Below, piece by piece: positions 7,421 through 12,125 of a stretch of 12,125 nt of DNA. The position numbers and the translations under genes were made by a program. This DNA is from WYZ-LMO11 sp964617245. GTDB taxonomy: Archaea; Thermoproteota; Methanomethylicia; Methanomethylicales; Methanomethylicaceae. The stretch spans positions 1-12,125 of the forward strand of contig CAZTWF010000066.1 in NCBI GenBank assembly GCA_964617245.1, written 5' to 3'. Under the pieces are notes generated by a model, which was given only the letters and a program-made list of their open reading frames with translations, had not been told where the DNA came from and searched no databases. Every line of letters starts with the position of its first letter. Within the stretch, counting starts at the first letter, position 1.

Positions 7421-8692
7421 ATGGAAAAAGAATTTATAATAAAAAAAGTATATGGTAGAGAAATAATTGATTCAAGAGGAAATCCTACTATAGAAGCTGA
7501 AGTATTTACAGAAAAAAGTTTTGGAAGAGCTTCAGTACCATCAGGTGCATCAACTGGAACTCATGAAGCTATTGAAATAAGAGATGGAAATAAAAGATTC
7601 AAAGGAAAAGGTGTTTTAAATTCTTGTAGAAATATAAATGAAATAATAGGACCTTCTATTATTGGAATGGATGTCAGAAATCAAAAAGAAATTGATGAAT
7701 TAATGATAAGAATTGATGGAACTATTAATAAAAGTAAACTTGGAGCAAATTCAATATTAGCAGTATCATTAGCTGTAGCAAAAGCTGCAGCTAATACTAT
7801 GGAATTACCATTATTCAAATATTTAAATAAAGATGCTAATATACTTCCAGTACCTTTAATGAATATTATTAATGGAGGAAAACATGCAGGAAGTAATTTA
7901 GCAATACAAGAATTTATGATAGTTCCAGCTAAATTTAATTCCTTTAAAGAAGCTTTAAGAGCTGGTTGTGAAATTTATATGGAATTAAGAAATTATTTGA
8001 AAAATAAATATGGAGTTTTTGCAATAAATGTAGGAGATGAAGGTGGATTTGTTCCTCCAATTTCAAATACAATAGAAGCATTAGAAGCTATTGAAAACTC
8101 AATAAAAGAATTAGGTTATTCAAATGAAGTCTTTTTAGCATTAGATGCTGCAGCTACTAATTTTTATAATGGAAAAGAATATGTAATAGATGGAAGGAAT
8201 TTATCATCTGAAGAACTTTTAGAATATTATTTAGAGTTAATATCAAAATATCCTATAATATTAATAGAAGATCCTTTTCATGAAGAAGACTTTTATTCAT
8301 TTTCTGAAATAACAAAAAAATCAAAAATTGAAATTGTTGGAGATGATATTTTTGTAACTAATATTAATCGTCTTAAGAAAGGAATTGAAAATAAAGCTGC
8401 AAATTCTATTATTATTAAAGTGAATCAAATTGGTACACTTACAGAAACAATAAATGTAGTAAAATTTGCATTAGAAAATAGTTATGGAATTATAGTAAGT
8501 CATAGATCAGGAGAAACAGAAGATAATTATATTGCTGATTTAGCAGTAGCATTTGGAGGAGGAAAAATTAAAACTGGAGCTCCTGCAAGAGGAGAAAGAA
8601 TATCAAAATATAATCAATTATTGAGAATTGAAGAATTATTAGGTTCAAAAGCTAAATATTTAGGACTTAAAGCATTTAAGGGATTTAATTAA
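7421..8692 (+). CDS. eno: Enolase (2-phosphoglycerate dehydratase)
   Basis: Interconverts 2-phosphoglycerate and phosphoenolpyruvate in glycolysis and gluconeogenesis; Mg2+-dependent and cytoplasmic. All key residues are present (numbered from ATG 7421, 423 aa): DSRGNPT (17-23), the mobile loop SGASTG (41-46), substrate His155, Glu164, catalytic acid Glu207 in GDEGGF, metal ligands Asp242 and Glu283 and one of Asp308/Asp309, catalytic base Lys333 in IKVNQIGT, His361 in SHRSGETED, and Lys384 in KTGAP. The length is typical. A longer frame opens at GTG 7412, overlapping the previous stop, but ATG 7421 has better spacing from the GTGA site. It follows the NAD-salvage gene by 5 nt. In many archaea eno sits instead in the rps2/RNA polymerase subunit cluster, which is not seen here. 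It converges on the permease gene with only 2 nt between stops. Confidence 0.97.
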   Translation: MEKEFIIKKVYGREIIDSRGNPTIEAEVFTEKSFGRASVPSGASTGTHEAIEIRDGNKRFKGKGVLNSCRNINEIIGPSIIGMDVRNQKEIDELMIRIDGTINKSKLGANSILAVSLAVAKAAANTMELPLFKYLNKDANILPVPLMNIINGGKHAGSNLAIQEFMIVPAKFNSFKEALRAGCEIYMELRNYLKNKYGVFAINVGDEGGFVPPISNTIEALEAIENSIKELGYSNEVFLALDAAATNFYNGKEYVIDGRNLSSEELLEYYLELISKYPIILIEDPFHEEDFYSFSEITKKSKIEIVGDDIFVTNINRLKKGIENKAANSIIIKVNQIGTLTETINVVKFALENSYGIIVSHRSGETEDNYIADLAVAFGGGKIKTGAPARGERISKYNQLLRIEELLGSKAKYLGLKAFKGFN

Positions 8693-8694
8693 TA

Positions 8695-9753
8695 TTAATA
8701 GATTTTAGATCTTTTTATGAGTAAGTATAGAAGTAAAGGTCCTCCTAAAAGTGCAGTTATAGCTCCAACTGGTAGCATAATAGGAGCTATTATTATTCTT
8801 GCAATAATATCTGCAGTAAGAAGAAGAACTGATCCAAATAATCCTGAAATTGGTATTAAATATCTCATATCTCCACCAATTACTATACGACATATATGTG
8901 GAGATAATAAACAAATAAATCCTATAGCTCCAGTAAAACTTACAATTATTGCTGTAGAAAGACATGCAATAATTAATATTATTCTTCTAACTTTTTCAAC
9001 TTCTACACCTAAAGCTTTTGCAGTTTCATCACTTGCCTTCATAGCATTTAGATCCCATGAATAGTAGATATTAATGATTAGAGAAATTATTAAAATAGAG
9101 AAAAGATAGGGAAATTGCCACCATTCTGCTCTTGAGAGATCACCAATAATCCAAAAGACTACTGCTCTAATAGCTTCAGCTTCTGCAAAGAATTGAAGGA
9201 TAGTATTACATGCATTAAATATATAGCTTATAGCAATTCCAGATAATATTATTGTCTCTGGTCTTATACCTAATCGTTTTGATAAAATTAAAATTGTTAT
9301 AGCAGGAATTAATGAGAAAACAAAAGCATTACCAACAATCAATAATCCTCCTAATAATATACCTTTACTAAGAATAATAGCAATTGCAGCTCCAAATCCA
9401 GCACCAGCAGATACTCCTAATGTATATGGTGTTGCTAATGGATTTCTAGTAATAGCCATTATTGTACATCCTGTCATTGCAAAAATAAAACCTGCTATTA
9501 TTGCCATAATTGTTCTTGGTAATCTCAAATGCCATATTACTATATCTGCTAAATTACTTACATTAAAATAACCTGGAAAAATTCTATTAAGAATAGCCAT
9601 ATAGGTTTCAAAAAAAGATATTTGAGCTGATCCAAGAGATAATGATGTTCCCATTAATATAATTATTAAAATAATACATAATAATGAAAAGAATACTCTA
9701 CGAAAAATAAGCTTTTTATAAAGAATTTTACTAGAAGAATTTTCTTGTTTCAA
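8695..9753 (-). CDS. ABC importer permease, FecCD/BtuC family
   Basis: Integral membrane subunit of a type II ABC importer for iron-siderophore, heme, cobalamin or a similar chelate; it forms a homodimer with two ATPases. At 352 aa with about ten hydrophobic segments it matches BtuC/FhuB-half proteins. Family motifs: RLPR (77-80), RNPLATPYTLGVSAGAG (103-119), the ATPase-coupling stretch around KASDETAKALGVEVEKVR (239-256), GAIGFICLLSPHICR (275-289), and PVGAITALLGGP (328-339). It starts at TTG 9753, the only start codon in this frame after an upstream stop, with GGTGA 9 nt before it. It lies 42 nt behind the binding-protein gene, so the two probably share a transcript; a perfect A/T inverted repeat lies in that gap. 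The substrate cannot be read from the sequence. Confidence 0.93.
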   Translation of the reverse strand: MKQENSSSKILYKKLIFRRVFFSLLCIILIIILMGTSLSLGSAQISFFETYMAILNRIFPGYFNVSNLADIVIWHLRLPRTIMAIIAGFIFAMTGCTIMAITRNPLATPYTLGVSAGAGFGAAIAIILSKGILLGGLLIVGNAFVFSLIPAITILILSKRLGIRPETIILSGIAISYIFNACNTILQFFAEAEAIRAVVFWIIGDLSRAEWWQFPYLFSILIISLIINIYYSWDLNAMKASDETAKALGVEVEKVRRIILIIACLSTAIIVSFTGAIGFICLLSPHICRIVIGGDMRYLIPISGLFGSVLLLTADIIARIIIAPIMLPVGAITALLGGPLLLYLLIKRSKIY

Positions 9754-9762
9754 TGATCTTAC

Positions 9763-9767
9763 TCACC
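9763..9767 (-). promoter_or_regulatory. GGTGA ribosome-binding site of the permease
   Basis: On the minus strand GGTGA lies 9 nt before the TTG at 9753. The ATG and GTG overlapping it (9769, 9766) are out of frame with the permease, and an in-frame stop lies at 9765-9763, so TTG is the best start. Confidence 0.6.
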
Positions 9768-9778
9768 ATATACAAGCT

Positions 9779-9797
9779 AATTTTTTAATAAAAAATT
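9779..9797. repeat. Perfect 8-bp A/T inverted repeat between binding-protein and permease genes
   Basis: AATTTTTT, a 3-nt loop, then AAAAAATT. It includes the binding protein's stop codon. In the mRNA it could form a weak A-U hairpin, and its T6 tract could cause partial termination, giving more binding protein than permease. In such A+T-rich DNA it may be chance. Confidence 0.45.
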
Positions 9798-11187
9798 ATG
9801 GTTGTGGTATACCAATTACTTTTCCATTTTCAATTATAGGTGGATAAAGAAATGTGCCATGTTTAGTAAGATTATAATTTAATCCCATCCATTTTGTTAT
9901 ATATTCTTGATGAATTGCTCTAGGGTCTAGATCCTCAAATAATTCTGGATGTAATATTTTTGCTAAATATACTGCACCTAAAATACTTCCCATGGCATTA
10001 TTTCTGAAGTCTCCAGCAATTATATAAACTCTATTATTCTTAACTGCATTTATATTTTGTAATAATGGTCTAGACATAATATCAAACCATGTTGAATTTA
10101 AGCTTGTAATATCATCTACATTATATCCATAAGCTGGGGGTAATGTTCTTCCATTATATGTATATCTAACAGTATGAACAAATATGTACTCTGGATTTTT
10201 CTCAAGAACCCATTCTAGATCAATAGTAGTATAATAACTTTTTCCAAGCCAATCTGGAAGATCCATAGCAATAGGTCTACCACCAGCTAATATACACATT
10301 TGTGAAAGAGGATCTATATATGTATAAGTCCTCAGATTTTTTTGTAAAGGATCTACAAGATATCCTAATCTTGCTGTCATTAAAACACTTGGTTTTTTAT
10401 TTTCAGGAATTGTTGATGTCTTATTTTTAATATAATCCATTGTATTCAATAACCAATTGAGATATTCCTTTGCTCTATCAATTTTTCCAAGAATATATCC
10501 TGCTTTCATTATCCCTTGAATAAATCTAGATTCATTAACATTTATAACATCAGGCCAGTAAAGACCTAGGAAAACAACATTAATATCTTGTAATTTTGAT
10601 TTCTTTTCTGAAATATCAAAGGAAAATGTAAAGATAGTATCAAGATTTAAACTAAGTATATATTCATAATCTGGTTTATACATATTTCCAAGATTTATTA
10701 TTTCATTAGCTCTTTCTGGAAGATAGAATTCTCTAAGCATATAAGGAGCAATATCTACAGCTATAATTTTATCTTGAACACCAAGAATTCTCATTAGCTC
10801 AATATTACTTAAATATTCTACACCAATCCTTTTAACTGGTAATTTGACTTTAATTAAATCACTATTTCCATCTAACATCCAAATATATGAAGCATTTCCA
10901 TTTATAATTGCTCTTACTTGTTCTATATCTTTTTCATCAATTTTTCCATCTTTATTAGCATCAGCAAATTGAGTTGCATTTACTTCACCTCTAATTATTC
11001 GCTGAAGATATATAATATCCTTTTCATCAATTATTTCATCCATATTAGCATTTCCAAATATCTCTAAAGCAAATCTTGGAGTTTTTGAGATTTCATACTT
11101 TTTTGTTTCAATAAAGAGATTATAGCTTGTTACACCAATTGCAAATATAAGTATAATTACAATTCCAATTATTAAAATTCTTTTCAT
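9796..11187 (-). CDS. FecB/BtuF-type ABC substrate-binding protein with N-terminal dockerin-like domain
   Basis: Extracellular binding protein of the importer encoded around it. Numbered from ATG 11187 (463 aa): MKR plus a hydrophobic stretch (about 4-22) is a signal anchor or uncleaved signal peptide; no lipobox cysteine is present. Two dockerin-like calcium loops follow (46-57 and 76-87). The two-lobed periplasmic-binding fold spans about 118-420 (ERANEIINLGNMYKPDYEYILSL region; GDFRNNAMGS late). The tail FEDLDPRAIHQEYITKW is common in archaeal and anaerobe members of this family. Six N-x-S/T sequons (Asn70, 98, 218, 255, 364, 439) fit an outside location. GTG 11196 opens the same frame but lies within the GGTGA site; ATG 11187 is spaced 5 nt from it. 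The permease follows on the same strand; the ATPase is divergent. Family is clear; the ligand (siderophore, heme, corrinoid or other chelate) is not. Confidence 0.9.
   Translation of the reverse strand: MKRILIIGIVIILIFAIGVTSYNLFIETKKYEISKTPRFALEIFGNANMDEIIDEKDIIYLQRIIRGEVNATQFADANKDGKIDEKDIEQVRAIINGNASYIWMLDGNSDLIKVKLPVKRIGVEYLSNIELMRILGVQDKIIAVDIAPYMLREFYLPERANEIINLGNMYKPDYEYILSLNLDTIFTFSFDISEKKSKLQDINVVFLGLYWPDVINVNESRFIQGIMKAGYILGKIDRAKEYLNWLLNTMDYIKNKTSTIPENKKPSVLMTARLGYLVDPLQKNLRTYTYIDPLSQMCILAGGRPIAMDLPDWLGKSYYTTIDLEWVLEKNPEYIFVHTVRYTYNGRTLPPAYGYNVDDITSLNSTWFDIMSRPLLQNINAVKNNRVYIIAGDFRNNAMGSILGAVYLAKILHPELFEDLDPRAIHQEYITKWMGLNYNLTKHGTFLYPPIIENGKVIGIPQP
10894..11055 (-). other. Dockerin-like domain: two F-hand calcium loops in the binding protein
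   Basis: Two repeats of about 23 residues share the pattern (D/N)-x-N-x-D-x-x-I-D-x-x-D followed by a helix ending in (R/N)G. Loop 1 has Asn46, Asn48, Asp50, Asp54, Asp57; loop 2 has Asp76, Asn78, Asp80, Gly81, Asp84, Asp87. Positions 1, 3, 5, 9 and 12 are the calcium ligands of dockerin type I repeats. The second loop is nearer consensus (DANKDGKIDEKD); the first has Glu in place of the loop glycine. It lies between the membrane segment and the ligand-binding lobes. Confidence 0.85.
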
Positions 11188-11192
11188 TAATA

Positions 11193-11197
11193 TCACC
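11193..11197 (-). promoter_or_regulatory. GGTGA ribosome-binding site of the binding protein
   Basis: On the minus strand GGTGA lies 5 nt before ATG 11187. The GTG within it (11196) opens the same frame three codons earlier and is probably not used. Confidence 0.6.
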
Positions 11198-11204
11198 GTA
11201 TTAT

Positions 11205-11216
11205 TTTTTTAAAAAA
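11205..11216. repeat. 12-bp palindrome TTTTTTAAAAAA near the binding-protein transcription start
   Basis: Perfect T6A6 palindrome between the TATA element and the GGTGA site of the minus-strand gene. It could be an operator half or simply an A/T tract; low sequence complexity makes chance likely. Confidence 0.3.
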
Positions 11217-11240
11217 GAGTAATACTTATATATAGTTATC

Positions 11241-11254
11241 TAATATTAATATTA
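11241..11254. repeat. 14-bp perfect palindrome TAATATTAATATTA before the ATPase gene
   Basis: The palindrome lies 10 nt before the ATPase ATG and overlaps the predicted transcription start. This is a position where an archaeal repressor (for example a metal-responsive DtxR/MntR-type protein) could block initiation. Only its symmetry and place support this; the sequence matches no operator I recognise. Confidence 0.35.
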
Positions 11255-11264
11255 AGAATCAAAA

Positions 11265-12065
11265 ATGAGATTGATCATAGATAATTTAAGTTTTAATTAT
11301 GGAAGTATTAAAGCACTTGAAGGAGTTACTTTTGAAGTTCAAGATTCTGAAATAATTGGTATTATAGGACCTAATGGTTCTGGAAAATCAACATTACTCA
11401 AATGTATAAATAGAATTTTAAAGCCAAAACAAGGATACATTTTATTTAATGATTTAGAAATAAATTCTATGAAAAGAATAGAAATTGCAAAAATATTTGG
11501 ATATGTACCACAAGAAGGAGATATGAATTATGATGATCTTACAGTATTTGAAATAGTATTAATGGGTCGTAGACCATATATTAGATGGTGGTGTGAAGAA
11601 GAAGATTTAGAAAAAGTATGGCAAATTCTTTCACTATTAAATATTGAAAATTTAGCAATGAGAAAAATTAATGAAATAAGTGGAGGAGAAAGACAAAAAG
11701 TTTTAATTGCAAGAGCTTTAGCACAAGAAGCAAAAATTCTTTTACTTGATGAGCCTACTAGTAATCTTGATATTAAACATCAATTAGAAGTTATGAATTT
11801 AATAAGAAAACTTACAAAAGAAAAAAATATTGCTACTATTATAGCTCTTCATGATCTTAATCTTGCATCTATGTATTGTGACAAATTAATAATGATGAAG
11901 GAAGGAAAAATTTTTGCTGCTGGTAAACCAGATTATGTTTTAACAGTTCATAATATAGAAGAAGTATATGGTATTAAAGTAATTATTGAGAGAAGATCAA
12001 ATAGACCTTATATAGTATTATTAGAAGATCTTAATAAAGAAGTTATTAATTTAGTTAGTTATTAA
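11265..12065 (+). CDS. ABC importer ATP-binding protein, FecE/BtuD family
   Basis: Cytoplasmic ATPase that powers the importer formed with the neighbouring permease and binding protein. The 266-aa sequence has Walker A GPNGSGKST (35-43), Q-loop Gln83 in YVPQ, the family-typical VLMGRRPY (98-105), signature ISGGERQ (138-144), Walker B ILLLDEPTSNLD (158-169) and the switch histidine His196 in ALHDLNLA. All catalytic positions are intact. No Shine-Dalgarno sequence is seen before ATG 11265, and the TATA element about 30-38 nt upstream suggests a very short leader, unlike the GGTGA-led genes opposite. It is divergent from the other two subunits, so its amount may be set separately. Substrate unknown. 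Confidence 0.95.
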   Translation: MRLIIDNLSFNYGSIKALEGVTFEVQDSEIIGIIGPNGSGKSTLLKCINRILKPKQGYILFNDLEINSMKRIEIAKIFGYVPQEGDMNYDDLTVFEIVLMGRRPYIRWWCEEEDLEKVWQILSLLNIENLAMRKINEISGGERQKVLIARALAQEAKILLLDEPTSNLDIKHQLEVMNLIRKLTKEKNIATIIALHDLNLASMYCDKLIMMKEGKIFAAGKPDYVLTVHNIEEVYGIKVIIERRSNRPYIVLLEDLNKEVINLVSY

Positions 12066-12125
12066 TTAAATGTTTCATAAAATCTTTACTTTATTATTAT
12101 TATTAATTTACTATTTAATCTCTAA
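12066..12125 (+). terminator. T-rich tail after the ABC ATPase gene
   Basis: The last 60 bases are A+T-rich with repeated TTA units (about 12091-12106) and several short T tracts, in line with an intrinsic archaeal terminator. No stem-loop stands out and no gene is visible before the window ends. Confidence 0.35.

Larger units (their letters stand above)
11198..11264. promoter_or_regulatory. Divergent promoter region between binding protein and ABC ATPase
   Basis: A self-complementary TATATATA (11227-11234) sits mid-gap. Read rightward it predicts initiation near 11255, about 10 nt before the ATPase ATG. Read leftward it predicts initiation near 11204, giving a leader of about 17 nt that holds the GGTGA site. 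One element could thus serve both genes. Two further palindromes flank it (11205-11216 and 11241-11254), both near the predicted initiation points. Confidence 0.45.

Noticed and set aside
8705..9064. Overlapping open frames on both strands within the permease gene
   Set aside because: They are out of frame with or antisense to strongly conserved FecCD motifs (GAIGF, PHICR, PVGAITAL), and have no start signals of their own.
11205..11254. Reading the two palindromes as a known Fur or DtxR operator
   Set aside because: Neither matches an operator consensus I know, and both are pure A/T, which makes chance symmetry likely; kept only as unnamed palindromes.
1..12125. Search for tRNA, rRNA, C/D-box RNA, CRISPR repeats, insertion sequences and a replication origin
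   Set aside because: Intergenic gaps are all under about 100 bp and hold no cloverleaf, spaced direct repeats, transposase or origin-recognition-box-like array. TGATGA-like strings occur only inside coding sequence without paired D boxes.

Overview
The window reads as a stretch of a low-GC archaeal chromosome. By eye it is about 28% GC, arginine is almost always AGA, and the replication genes are archaeal or eukaryote-like: replication factor C, GINS, MCM and Hel308. Ribosome-binding sites are GGTGA- or GGAGG-type, and several genes look leaderless behind a TATA box. A gins23-mcm pair beside the clamp-loader genes fits the Thermoproteota/TACK side of the Archaea. I cannot name a lineage from the sequence alone. 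No tRNA, rRNA, CRISPR array, insertion sequence or transposase is visible. CpG is almost absent across the whole window.

Layout. (1) Positions 1-1278, minus strand: rfcS followed by rfcL, coupled by a 1-nt stop/start overlap; rfcL runs off the left edge. (2) Positions 1279-1377: a divergent promoter region holding a short tandem hexanucleotide repeat. (3) Positions 1378-6149, plus strand: a tight gins23-mcm-hel308 operon. Its third gene probably starts at a rare AUU codon. (4) Positions 6225-8692, plus strand: nicotinate phosphoribosyltransferase and enolase, 5 nt apart. (5) Positions 8695-11187, minus strand: a FecCD/BtuC-type permease preceded by its substrate-binding protein, which carries a dockerin-like pair of calcium-binding loops behind an N-terminal membrane segment. 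(6) Positions 11265-12065, plus strand: the matching ABC ATPase, divergent from the binding protein and possibly sharing one palindromic TATA element with it.

How the genes work together. Blocks 1-3 form a replisome island: the PCNA clamp loader faces two parts of the CMG replicative helicase (MCM and Gins23), with the fork-remodelling helicase Hel308 as third gene. Block 4 is central metabolism (NAD salvage and glycolysis/gluconeogenesis). Blocks 5-6 form a complete importer of the iron-siderophore/cobalamin/heme class, substrate unknown. The most unusual items are the dockerin-like domain on the binding protein, the apparent AUU start of hel308, and the extreme CpG depletion, with the few remaining CpGs almost all inside CGN arginine codons. 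Several genes also have an in-frame GTG or ATG that overlaps the Shine-Dalgarno sequence. The starts given here are therefore slightly shorter than the longest open frames.
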